NCBI GenBank assembly: GCA_964343305.1
Contig: CAYFJO010000273.1
Location: 1-14,669, forward strand
Source: CAYFJO01 sp964343305
GTDB lineage: Bacteria > Planctomycetota > Planctomycetia > Pirellulales > Pirellulaceae
Direction of reading: 5' to 3'
DNA length: 14,669 bases
In this document: in pieces, positions 1-7,451 of the stretch
How the letters are laid out: each line of letters opens with the position of its first letter
Position numbering within the stretch: position 1 is the stretch's first letter
Notes under the pieces: model-generated
The model's input: the letters and a program-made list of their open reading frames with translations, nothing else
Told to the model about the DNA's origin: nothing
The model's database searches: none
Program-made: the position numbers and the translations under genes

Positions 1-1104
1 GGCGACGGACTGCTTGGGTACTTGCACCGGGATGGGCTGTGGATCGAAAGGAATTCCATCCAGCTTACGAGGGCTCATTGCGCCGGGTAGGCCGGGTAGA
101 TTCTGTTGGTGAGCGCCGTATGTCTTCATGACGCGATGGACATCGGGGTTGATTTCGATGCGACCATCCGTCCGACGGCTGCCAACAGTTTTGAATGAAC
201 CCACGCTGACGATACTCTCGTGCCGGTCGTGGAATTGATACGCCTCGACGCCTCGCTTACGCAATGCTGTGACCAGCTTCCGCGCTTTGAAGGCGCCTTG
301 AGCCAGCTTGCTATCTGAGACACCCACGCTAAACATACTGGTCTTCGTCGCCTTTTCGATTTCCTTCAAGTTCCAGGTCGTATCGCCTCGAAAAGTCGCC
401 ACGCGAACTGTGAAATTGCCGGGACAATTCAAGAGGCTGTATTCCAATCCTTTGTTTAGCTCGACGATCAGTTTGTCCGGTCCTTTGGGGCGAAAATACT
501 CTTCGGGCAACATGGGATTGCGCGTCACGAACGCGGCCCGCATGGGTCCCTTCTTTTTCATTTCTTCGTTCCCCGAGATGCGTCGCTGGATTTCGCGCCA
601 CACAACCATGCGTTGGCTCGTGGGATTCGAGGCCGTCGCGCTCAATGTCTCGGGCTTCATGTATTTGATTTTTTCCAACACCTTTCGCGCTGTTGCGTCA
701 TCGAAGGCGGCGTAGTCGCCAATCAGAACGGCGGTTTCCTCGAACTGTGAATTGTGGATGTACTTCATTTTTTTCGGGTTACCGTAGCGGTCCACGCCAA
801 GTCCGTTGACGGTGTTTCCGTAATCGAACTTTTGTTTATAGACGTAGGCATTCAGTTTGTGCTTACTGCGCAGCTCGAGCACCAGCCGATGGGCCTGCCG
901 TTGGCCGGACTCGCCGAGGAAAGACGCGGCATAGATCAGCCAGGGACCTTGTCTGTCCGTCAACCAATAAATCTTCTTGGGGTCGGCATCCACGCGTTTG
1001 AACGGCAGCGGAAATTTGAATGGTGAAGCGGCCGAAAGCATGCGTTGGCTCAGCAAAGTGACGGACAAGGCAAAGACGAGGAGCGGTATTCGAAAATGTT
1101 TCAT
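1..1104 (-). CDS. Exported protein with two SPOR-like regions (partial)
   Basis: The frame is open from the ATG at 1104 to the window edge: 368 codons, no stop, so the C-terminus is missing. AAGG at 1112-1115 lies 7 nt upstream of the ATG and supports this start. Residues 5-26 form a signal peptide ending near the AAS of residues 25-27. Two regions look like SPOR (sporulation-related, peptidoglycan-binding) folds. In the first (about 53-155), GPWLIYAASF is followed by an Ala/Leu-rich helix, AYVYK, then TAVLIGDYAAF and a second helix. In the second (about 229-305), FTVRVATFRG is followed by KARKLVTALRKRGVEAYQF and SIVSVGSF. The end of the visible part is Pro-rich. SPOR domains usually bind septal glycan, but that role is inferred from pattern only and no exact family was recognised. 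The gene lies 257 bp behind the RND gene and is separated from it by a large hairpin, so it is probably a separate transcript. Confidence 0.8.
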   Translation of the reverse strand, partial: MKHFRIPLLVFALSVTLLSQRMLSAASPFKFPLPFKRVDADPKKIYWLTDRQGPWLIYAASFLGESGQRQAHRLVLELRSKHKLNAYVYKQKFDYGNTVNGLGVDRYGNPKKMKYIHNSQFEETAVLIGDYAAFDDATARKVLEKIKYMKPETLSATASNPTSQRMVVWREIQRRISGNEEMKKKGPMRAAFVTRNPMLPEEYFRPKGPDKLIVELNKGLEYSLLNCPGNFTVRVATFRGDTTWNLKEIEKATKTSMFSVGVSDSKLAQGAFKARKLVTALRKRGVEAYQFHDRHESIVSVGSFKTVGSRRTDGRIEINPDVHRVMKTYGAHQQNLPGLPGAMSPRKLDGIPFDPQPIPVQVPKQSVA

Positions 1105-1173
1105 GAGGACACCTTGAGTCCGCGCGACATCGAATCGCATGCGTTGAATTGGACAAGTTGAGAAAAGGAGCAT

Positions 1174-1254
1174 GGTTCAAAAAGGGGTCAGGTACCTTTG
1201 CCGGAACGGCCCACAGGGTGCTTTGCACAAAGATACCTGACCCCTTTTTGAACC
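1174..1254. repeat. Compound REP-like hairpin with 27-bp arms
   Basis: Arms 1174-1200 and 1228-1254 are inverted copies of 27 bp with one mismatch (1195/1233). That mismatch becomes a G-U pair if the minus strand is transcribed. Each arm holds the core GGGGTCAGGTACC or its variant. The 27-nt interior holds two small perfect hairpins, GCCG-GAA-CGGC (1200-1210) and GTGC-TTT-GCAC (1218-1228), so the whole can fold as a cloverleaf. It lies between two minus-strand genes. Similar palindromes with this core are, from memory, scattered in environmental genomes near IS200-like (Y1/RAYT) transposases. It may be a non-autonomous mobile repeat, a transcript-end structure, or both. Confidence 0.75.
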
Positions 1255-1361
1255 ACTCGGCCGTTCAGAATAGACGGACGAAGTGGATGAGGCGTGGACG
1301 ATATCAAATCACGTTCGCCGCCGCCATAGGAGATTTGTAGCTAGCTGAAGAATTGTCCAGG

Positions 1362-4300
1362 CTAATGGACCGCGGCGTCCGCGGGGATTCCTTCATCCAG
1401 CTTGGGCGTCAATCGCTGAATCACGCGGACATAAACGTAATAGAACGTGGGAACCAAGATCAGGATCAGCGCTGTCGCGAGCGCCAGTCCAAAGCAAAGA
1501 CTGGTTGCCATCGGGATGAGGACCTGGGCTTGAAACGATGTTTCCAAGAGTAACGGGATCAATCCCGCAATCGTCGTGACCGATGTCAGCATGACCGCAC
1601 GAAAACGGCGACGGCCCGCGTCCAGCAGTGCTTCTTCCAGGGGCACACCGTCACGCACGCGAGTGTTGATGAAGTCGATCAGCACGATTGAATCGTTCAC
1701 GACAACGCCGGTCAACGCGACCAATCCAAAAACGCTGAACAACGTCAGATCCAAACCCATGACGGCGTGGCCGGCGATCGCACCGATCGCTCCGAAGGGG
1801 ATGATGGCCAGAATGATCACCGGCTGGAGATATGACCGGAATTCCACGGTTAGCAAAACATACATCGCGAGCAGTGCGATAATGAATCCGGTGAACAGAC
1901 TCTGCAGCGACTCACGCGTCTGTTCCTGCTGGCCTTCCCACAACACACGGATGCCGGGGAATTGCTCAGCAAACTCGGTTTCGAAAAAACCATCTTCCTT
2001 GCGCAAATCGCTAGTGATCCGGTTGGCATTGGCCTTGGCTGTTAATTTGTCGACATCGGCCATGATCGTGACGGATCGGAGTTGGTTGATACGGTTGATC
2101 TCCGAAGTGCCACGGTCGTACGTGACCTCTGCGACTTCGGTGACCGGGCGTTCGATCACTCCCGAACCTCGGACGCGAATTTCTTCAAAACCAGCCAGCG
2201 ACTTTCGCTCCTCCGGCGGAAAGCGAACCATCAATTTCACTTCATGGCGGCCGCGTTGCAACCGCATGACTTCTTCGCCGTAGTAAGAACTCCGCACAGT
2301 CTCGGCCAGATCGGCCAGCGTCACGGACATCCCCTTGGCGTTATCCTTGACCTTCATCTGCAACTCCCACTTGCCGGGAGTTAAATCATCGTCGATGTCA
2401 AACACACCTTTGTATTTCGCCAGTTGCTGTTTGCACAATTCAGCGGCCGCGGGCAGTTGGTCTTCGAAGCCGGGGTTGGCAAGCAGTTTAAACTCGATCG
2501 AAATTCCGGCTGGGCCAAAACTTGGGCTGCGGAACAACACGCTCTCGGCACCCGGGAAGTCGCCGGCGCGCTGCCGCCAGCGGTCCAAGACTTCCTGGCT
2601 TGTCAATTCACGGAACGATGGCGAGCAGAGTTCAGCCATCACCGTGCCGAGGTGGCTGCCGCCCGCGGTGCTCGTCGGATTTCGTGGATTCTGTTCCAGC
2701 ATCAGTCCGACGGATCGATGCCGGACGACAACGAGCGGTTCTTTGGCCGGATTGTTCTCGACATCGTTGTCTTTGTTGTACTCGGCGATGATGTCCTCCA
2801 TGACCGTTTCCAAATGCCTGGTCGCGTTGTCTGTTACTTCAGACGGAGTTCCATTTGGAAAAGTGATCGCCGCTTCGATAAATCGGCTGTCGAGTTTTGG
2901 AAACACAACAAACGGCGTTATACCCGCCCGCACGAATCCGAACGCAACGATCAACAGCGCGGCGGCGGCGCTGAGCGTGATGGCTGGATTGCGCATCGAC
3001 CACGCCAAGAAAGGAATGTACGCCCGCTCGACCGTCCACTGAATCAACACGGTCGTGGCTTTGTTGAGCCATGCGAACACGTCGATAAGAAACTTCAACG
3101 GATACAGCAACAAACCGACCACCCAAAAAAACAAGTTGTCTCGGTGAGAAAGATGGCAGGGCAAGATCAACATGCTTTCCCCCAACGAGATAACCAACAT
3201 CGCGATCACCGCGACAGGCATCACACCAATGAATTTGCCCATCACGCCGGCGACGAACATCAGGGGGGCGAAGGCAATGATGGTGGTCGTCACGGACGCC
3301 GTCACTGAAGGAAACACTTCGACCGTGCCATCGACGGCAGCCTGGTAAAACGATTTTCCCAAATGGCGATGTTGGTAGATGTTCTCGCCAATGACAATCG
3401 CGTCGTCCACGACAATTCCCAATGCCATCAAGAAGGCAAACATCGACAACATGTTCAAGGTTTGATCGCCGTTGAGCAAAACCGTTCCCGCGCCTAACAC
3501 GGCGATGGGAATCCCTAGGGCGACCCAAAAAGCCAGCCGCAACTCGAGAAAAATCGCCAGCACAAGAAACACCAGCACGAGTCCTTGGAGGCCGTTGCGC
3601 AGCAACATGTTCATGCGGTCGCGCACATCAACGGATTGGTCATACCAGGTCTCCAGCGAATATCCCGGCGGCATCAACGACTCTTTTTCTTCCACATACT
3701 TCAGCACACTTTCAACGACTTCGTACAGATCTTCTGACGAGGTGCGTTCGACTTGGATGACCAGCCCCGGCTGGCCATTGATTCTCGTGATCCGCGTTTC
3801 GTCGGCAAAACCGTCGCTCACGTTGCCAAGTTGGCCGACGGTGATTTTGTCTCCGTGTGGCAAAGCACGAATGACGATGTCCTCGATTTCCGTGCCAACC
3901 GTGCGTTTGTTCTTGCCGACTAACAGCATTTCCTGGGCGTCGGTTTTCATTCTTCCGCCCGGCAACTCAATGTTTTGGAGACGGACGATGTTGGCCACCT
4001 GCTTCAGCGACAGGCCGTACTCGCGTAGCGTTCTTTCCGAGATTTCGATGTCGATCTGGTAGGGCTTTTCGCCGATGATTTTGGCCGACGACACGACCGA
4101 CTTGCGGGACCGTGGTTTCAGTTTGGAAATGATCGTCGAGAAGATGCCGGAGGGCGGTTCCGGCTCCAAATGCAGAATGTCGTTACGAATTTCCTCGGCA
4201 AGGTTTCGCAGAGCCACTTCTGATTCTTCGCCATTCGCTTCCGGACCAAGAAGGCCGATTCGTAACGCTGGGAACCGAAACGTTAGTTGTTGCACATCGT

Positions 4301-4679
4301 GGTCTTCGGCCAGATCCGGCAAGTTTCCAGCGATCTGGTCAAGCTCCGAGCGGACTTCGTTTAACGTACGCTGGACGTCCGCGTCGGCCTGCAGTTCCAG
4401 CACCACGAAACCGGCGTTTTCCTGTGCGACGGCCGTGATTTTTTTGATGTCGTCCACGGGCTGCACGGCTTCTTCGATCTTTTGGCAGATCCCTTCGGCG
4501 ACATCCTCCGGGCTGGCTCCTGGATACGGAACCGAAACCAACAGAATCTCCAACTCAAATTCCGGAAACACCTCGCGACGCATCATCGCGAAACTGGCCG
4601 TACCGATCACGATGATCGCAATCAACAACGTGTTCATGGCCGGAGAGTGGCCAATCGCCCAGCGAATGACTGACTTCAC
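1362..4679 (-). CDS. RND efflux transporter, AcrB/HAE1-like
   Basis: 1105 residues, slightly longer than AcrB. It should be an inner-membrane trimeric proton-driven pump moving drugs or other amphiphiles to the periplasm for export with the adaptor upstream. TM1 lies at about 13-30, then the first porter half, then TM2-TM6 at about 363-507 with the family motif GIVVDDAIVIGENI (D425, D426 match AcrB D407/D408). The second half has TM7 (567-585), a porter loop, and TM8-TM12 (about 927-1084). The TM10 motif is GVVVNDSIVLIDF, so the AcrB Lys940 position is Asn995, while R1025 and T1032 match AcrB R971/T978. A charged stretch at about 172-204 looks like an insertion in the first porter loop. The GTG start at 4679 overlaps the adaptor's TGA, so translation is probably coupled. 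Substrate unknown. Confidence 0.95.
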   Translation of the reverse strand: MKSVIRWAIGHSPAMNTLLIAIIVIGTASFAMMRREVFPEFELEILLVSVPYPGASPEDVAEGICQKIEEAVQPVDDIKKITAVAQENAGFVVLELQADADVQRTLNEVRSELDQIAGNLPDLAEDHDVQQLTFRFPALRIGLLGPEANGEESEVALRNLAEEIRNDILHLEPEPPSGIFSTIISKLKPRSRKSVVSSAKIIGEKPYQIDIEISERTLREYGLSLKQVANIVRLQNIELPGGRMKTDAQEMLLVGKNKRTVGTEIEDIVIRALPHGDKITVGQLGNVSDGFADETRITRINGQPGLVIQVERTSSEDLYEVVESVLKYVEEKESLMPPGYSLETWYDQSVDVRDRMNMLLRNGLQGLVLVFLVLAIFLELRLAFWVALGIPIAVLGAGTVLLNGDQTLNMLSMFAFLMALGIVVDDAIVIGENIYQHRHLGKSFYQAAVDGTVEVFPSVTASVTTTIIAFAPLMFVAGVMGKFIGVMPVAVIAMLVISLGESMLILPCHLSHRDNLFFWVVGLLLYPLKFLIDVFAWLNKATTVLIQWTVERAYIPFLAWSMRNPAITLSAAAALLIVAFGFVRAGITPFVVFPKLDSRFIEAAITFPNGTPSEVTDNATRHLETVMEDIIAEYNKDNDVENNPAKEPLVVVRHRSVGLMLEQNPRNPTSTAGGSHLGTVMAELCSPSFRELTSQEVLDRWRQRAGDFPGAESVLFRSPSFGPAGISIEFKLLANPGFEDQLPAAAELCKQQLAKYKGVFDIDDDLTPGKWELQMKVKDNAKGMSVTLADLAETVRSSYYGEEVMRLQRGRHEVKLMVRFPPEERKSLAGFEEIRVRGSGVIERPVTEVAEVTYDRGTSEINRINQLRSVTIMADVDKLTAKANANRITSDLRKEDGFFETEFAEQFPGIRVLWEGQQEQTRESLQSLFTGFIIALLAMYVLLTVEFRSYLQPVIILAIIPFGAIGAIAGHAVMGLDLTLFSVFGLVALTGVVVNDSIVLIDFINTRVRDGVPLEEALLDAGRRRFRAVMLTSVTTIAGLIPLLLETSFQAQVLIPMATSLCFGLALATALILILVPTFYYVYVRVIQRLTPKLDEGIPADAAVH

Positions 4680-6106
4680 TTATCCACCCCTTTTTTAGCC
4701 AACCGATTGCCAGGCGGCTGGCCAAATTCGCGCACTGGCGAGCCATTTCTCGGATAACTCAAGGGTGAAATGACGATGCGATCGGAGCCGCCGATGTTCG
4801 TTCCGTTGGTGTGAACGATGACCTCATCGCTCAGGGTTTCAGCGATCCGCACGGGCTGCTTCACAAGCTTGCGGTCTCTTGATTTCGCATCATCTCGCAC
4901 GAGCCATACAACTTTTCCCGGTCGCACGGCGCGCTGCGGGATGCGATACAACGGCGTGTTCGGTTTGGCTTTGATTTCGATCGTCACATACATCCCGCGC
5001 AACAACGCGCGAGGCCCCACGGCATCCGACGCATTAGAATCAACCGATGTGACGTCCCGTGGGTGATCGATCAGCACTCGACATGGAATCGTTCTTGTCT
5101 GGCTATCCAGCCCGATTCCATCGTAGCGGGACAGTTGGCCTTTCCATTGGAACCGGTTGCCGACCAACTCGTAGAAGACGTCGGCTTCTGCTTGAGGAAT
5201 TTCATAATCCAGAGCCTTCGCTCTTTCTTCCGCTTCTTTCGCCGCGCTGTCTGCGTCTTCTTTGCTGTCGCCAACGGGTTGGATTTCCGGCATTTCTGGC
5301 TTGGGATATGCCAGCCAAAGCCAATGTAGATCGTCTTTGCGGAGGCTACACTTTATTTCCGCTTTGGATGTATCTTCGATCACCACCAACGTCGCGCCAC
5401 GTTGCACGAACGAATCTTGCTGGACCTCGTCGCGAACAATGACGCCGGAAACCGGCGCGGAAACCACCGTGCGATCCAAATCCAACTTGGCACGGCGCAA
5501 CGACGCTTGAAGCCGTTGCTCGCGTTTTTCCATCGACGTGAGCTGAGTAGATAGCGACACGGTGGCATTCTTCGCCGTCAACAACTCCTTTTCCGCCCGG
5601 TCTAGATCGGCTCGCGATGCGACTCCCTTGAGCCCTTTCTCTCGATCATATTCACGCTGTTCGACTGTCAACTGATCTTTCGCAATCTCCAGCAAGGCTC
5701 TCGTGCTGTCCATCTCCGCGTCAAGTTCGGCAAGCGCACCTTCCGCTTCGGCCTCCGCGATTTCAAAATCCTGCCGATCGATTTCCAGTAGTTTGGTGCC
5801 TTTCTTGACGTAACGGCCTGCTCGACAGATGTCGTGTTTCTTGACGACCCGGCCGAGAACTTCCGCCGGCACTTGGTGCTCCGCAAAGGGCACGACCAAG
5901 CCACTCAGTTCAATCGTGATACCATCCGCATGAGGTGAGATCTTGGCGACTTCGACGGCCGGTGCTTGAGGCTTTTCTTCGTCGAGTCGCTCGGGAGTCT
6001 TCCGCAGCGCGGACATCAAGAAGAAGCCGCCGATACCCAACAATAAAATGAGAATCGGTGTCACGTAGCGAACAATTTCGATCACGAGGCTGCGTCGTTG
6101 CGACAT
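4676..6106 (-). CDS. RND periplasmic adaptor (HlyD/MFP family)
   Basis: 476 residues, expected to bridge the inner-membrane pump to an outer-membrane channel. Residues 12-33 are a hydrophobic anchor with no lipobox cysteine. The lipoyl half-motif begins near 68-110 (GLVVPFAEHQVPAEVLGRV, KKGTKLLEID). A charged Ala/Glu/Leu-rich coiled coil spans about 113-211. The second lipoyl half, TVVSAPVSGVIVRDEV, follows at 213-227. The beta-barrel and membrane-proximal parts fill the rest, with LLRGMYVTIEI at 368-378 as a typical barrel end. An acidic, Pro/Lys-rich stretch at about 268-308 interrupts the barrel and is unusual. The ATG at 6106 is preceded by AGGA inside the end of the repressor gene, and only 6 bp separate the two genes. 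The stop TGA overlaps the pump's GTG (GTGA). Confidence 0.93.
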   Translation of the reverse strand: MSQRRSLVIEIVRYVTPILILLLGIGGFFLMSALRKTPERLDEEKPQAPAVEVAKISPHADGITIELSGLVVPFAEHQVPAEVLGRVVKKHDICRAGRYVKKGTKLLEIDRQDFEIAEAEAEGALAELDAEMDSTRALLEIAKDQLTVEQREYDREKGLKGVASRADLDRAEKELLTAKNATVSLSTQLTSMEKREQRLQASLRRAKLDLDRTVVSAPVSGVIVRDEVQQDSFVQRGATLVVIEDTSKAEIKCSLRKDDLHWLWLAYPKPEMPEIQPVGDSKEDADSAAKEAEERAKALDYEIPQAEADVFYELVGNRFQWKGQLSRYDGIGLDSQTRTIPCRVLIDHPRDVTSVDSNASDAVGPRALLRGMYVTIEIKAKPNTPLYRIPQRAVRPGKVVWLVRDDAKSRDRKLVKQPVRIAETLSDEVIVHTNGTNIGGSDRIVISPLSYPRNGSPVREFGQPPGNRLAKKGVDK

Positions 6107-6112
6107 GGAGCG

Positions 6113-6781
6113 TTATCCTGATGCGGGGGTGATGTCAGCGTTGGTGGTTGAAGGTTGACTGAGCGGTTGGCTTAACCCCAGCGCCGCAGTACTAAACCGT
6201 GCTACGTGGTCAGCAATCTGCTCAATCGTGTAGTGTTTTCCAAGATCCTCGTCGCCGACCATCAAACGGACAACGGAACTTGACAAGCGGTAGAAAACAC
6301 ACTGGCCAATGATGCTGTAAGCAATTTGCTCGCGCCGGTGCTTCGGTGTGTCCGTGGGAAGCACTTCGTCGACAATGCCAAGTAGCAATTCAAAGTGCGG
6401 ACGGAAATAATCTCGAATCAGGTCCTTGCAAGCCGAAGTTGGCTGCAGCAACTCGCGCATCATTAAACGCACTTGCCACGGGGCCTCTTGCAAGCCGACC
6501 ATGCGCGTCGCAATTGTGCGAACGAAATCGGCGAGTTTCTCTTGTGTTGGAGTGGAGGCCGTCCAATCGGGAAGAGGGGCTTCTTCGACGCGACTGACCC
6601 GGGCAGCTTTGACGGTCTCCAAGTAGAGGTGCTCTTTGTCACCAAAGTAATAGTTGACCGCTGCGACATTGGCGCCCGCTTGATCGCAAATGTCGCGGAT
6701 TGTTGCCGACTGAAAGCCCTTGTCGGCAAAAATGGGTCCTGCCGCGCTGATGATTCGGTCGCGGGCATGTTGGTCGGACAT
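6113..6781 (-). CDS. TetR/AcrR-family repressor, CecR-like
   Basis: 222 residues, usual TetR size. The N-terminal DNA-binding helices are clear: RDRIISAAGPIFADKGF (8-23), TIRDICDQAGANVAAVNYYFGDKEHLY over 27-53 with the recognition helix near 37-47. The wording GANVAAVNYYFGDK resembles CecR (YbiH)-type TetR proteins with the DUF1956 ligand domain, which in Enterobacteria sit beside adaptor and transporter genes. The C-terminal ligand domain is helical and ends in a Pro/Ser/Thr-rich tail. It is first in the operon with the adaptor and pump, so it most likely represses itself and both of them; the ligand is unknown. ATG at 6781 has AGGA at 6790-6793 in a suitable place. The palindromic region just upstream is the likely operator. 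Confidence 0.92.
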   Translation of the reverse strand: MSDQHARDRIISAAGPIFADKGFQSATIRDICDQAGANVAAVNYYFGDKEHLYLETVKAARVSRVEEAPLPDWTASTPTQEKLADFVRTIATRMVGLQEAPWQVRLMMRELLQPTSACKDLIRDYFRPHFELLLGIVDEVLPTDTPKHRREQIAYSIIGQCVFYRLSSSVVRLMVGDEDLGKHYTIEQIADHVARFSTAALGLSQPLSQPSTTNADITPASG

Positions 6782-6810
6782 CCGGTTTTTCCTAATCGTT
6801 CAACTTTGAC

Positions 6811-6846
6811 ATTAAACAAGTGTATTAAACAATTGTTTTAATTCAA
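6811..6846 (-). promoter_or_regulatory. Promoter and TetR-type operator of the efflux operon
   Basis: On the minus strand, TTGAAT (6846-6841) and TACACT (6824-6819) are 16 bp apart and could be -35 and -10. Between and around them are a perfect 12-bp palindrome, AAACAATTGTTT (6827-6838), and a tandem pair of 13-bp units beginning at 6811 and 6824 (ATTAAACAAGTGT and ATTAAACAATTGT, 12 of 13 the same). A repressor bound here would cover the promoter. The region is markedly more AT-rich than its surroundings. That the adjacent TetR protein binds here is inferred from position. Confidence 0.55.
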
Positions 6847-6934
6847 TGTTTGATTAGAAAAAAGGGCGCAATTCCAGTCCATACTGGGTCTTGCAAGCCG
6901 TTTTGGGTGGGCAGCAAGAAGGATTGTACCAGTA

Positions 6935-6955
6935 GGACGGTTTATCAAACCGTCC
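6935..6955. repeat. Short hairpin repeat, GGACGG family, copy 1
   Basis: Perfect 9-bp inverted repeat GGACGGTTT / AAACCGTCC with a 3-nt loop (6944-6946), followed by CA. It has the same design as the hairpin at 14510-14530. It lies between the efflux operon promoter and the end of the small CxxC-protein gene, so it may end that transcript. The second copy elsewhere suggests a REP-like dispersed element. Confidence 0.7.
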
Positions 6956-7005
6956 CAGGCCGATTGGGGACCCGTCCGACGCCGTGTTCTCACGCGCCGA
7001 TCGCC

Positions 7006-7224
7006 TTAATGTCCTTTGTTGTCTTGCTTGTACTTGGGATCCGTCATGCGATCTTTGAATTCCAACACTTGCTCTAGGCAGGAAATGCACATTTTGATGT
7101 TTTTAATGAATCCGCTGTCGAACGAGATTTCGACGCCAGTCATGTCGTCACGTTCACATACGTTGCAGTGCATTGTGTCGTCTGCGGGAAAATAATCAGA
7201 AATTCGGGCATCGAGGTGGCTCAT
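7006..7224 (-). CDS. Small CxxC...CxxC (zinc-ribbon-like) protein
   Basis: 72 residues. Two cysteine pairs, C20-x2-C23 and C46-x2-C49, separated by 22 residues, look like a small zinc ribbon or treble-clef site. After the second pair the chain is a charged helix (LEQVLEFKDRM) with a Lys/Asp-rich polar tail. There is no signal peptide, so it is probably cytoplasmic. The ATG at 7224 was chosen because GGAG (7234-7237) lies 9 nt upstream. A TTG five codons earlier would overlap that site. No named family was recognised. It could be a regulator partner, a zinc-binding chaperone-like factor, or an orphan conserved protein. It is transcribed away from the APP1 phosphatase gene. Confidence 0.75.
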   Translation of the reverse strand: MSHLDARISDYFPADDTMHCNVCERDDMTGVEISFDSGFIKNIKMCISCLEQVLEFKDRMTDPKYKQDNKGH

Positions 7225-7284
7225 TTCATCTGGCTCCAATGTGTAAGAAATAGACTTAGGAATCGGCCAAGCATGTTATTTTGT

Positions 7285-7313
7285 ATTCTACTTCAAGCTT
7301 AAGGCGATTTCCA
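7285..7313 (-). promoter_or_regulatory. Possible promoter of the small CxxC protein
   Basis: On the minus strand TGGAAA (7313-7308) and TAGAAT (7290-7285) are separated by 17 bp, matching sigma-70-like boxes at 4 of 6 and 5 of 6 positions. It lies about 60 nt before the ATG at 7224. This is a pattern match only. Confidence 0.35.
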
Positions 7314-7375
7314 CGATCTGGCGATGATGGATGGTAGTGAGCGATTGGCGACTCACGGTGGTCTCCTTGTTTGCC

Positions 7376-7413
7376 GATTCAGACTTCCGAAGTTTCGGAA
7401 AACTTCGGAAGTC
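7376..7413. repeat. 38-bp hairpin repeat, ACTTCCGAAG family, copy 1
   Basis: A perfect 14-bp inverted repeat occupies 7381-7394 and 7401-7414 with a 6-nt loop. Including the preceding GATTC, a 38-bp unit closely matches 14244-14281. As it lies between divergent genes it cannot be the terminator of either neighbour. That favours a dispersed repeat over a simple terminator. Confidence 0.75.
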
Positions 7414-7451
7414 TTGCACTGAACTAGGACACTTCCCGACTCACGGCTTAC

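Noticed and set aside
308..715. Plus-strand 135-codon frame at the left end
   Set aside because: Antisense to the partial SPOR-like gene, which has a signal peptide, a ribosome site and an unbroken 368-codon frame.
1174..1254. CRISPR repeat or tRNA-like gene at the compound hairpin
   Set aside because: There is only one palindromic unit with no spacer array, and the cloverleaf lacks tRNA landmarks such as a TTC loop or CCA acceptor end.
1576..2283. Plus-strand open frames antisense to the RND gene (also 2335-3042, 2424-3308, 3472-4062, 4075-4698)
   Set aside because: They lie fully inside the RND gene, are rich in Ser, Arg and Pro, and show no domain pattern. The minus strand carries clear RND motifs.
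2839..3528. Minus-strand 229-codon frame inside the RND gene
   Set aside because: It is in another frame of the same strand, is Arg-rich, and has no recognisable motif.
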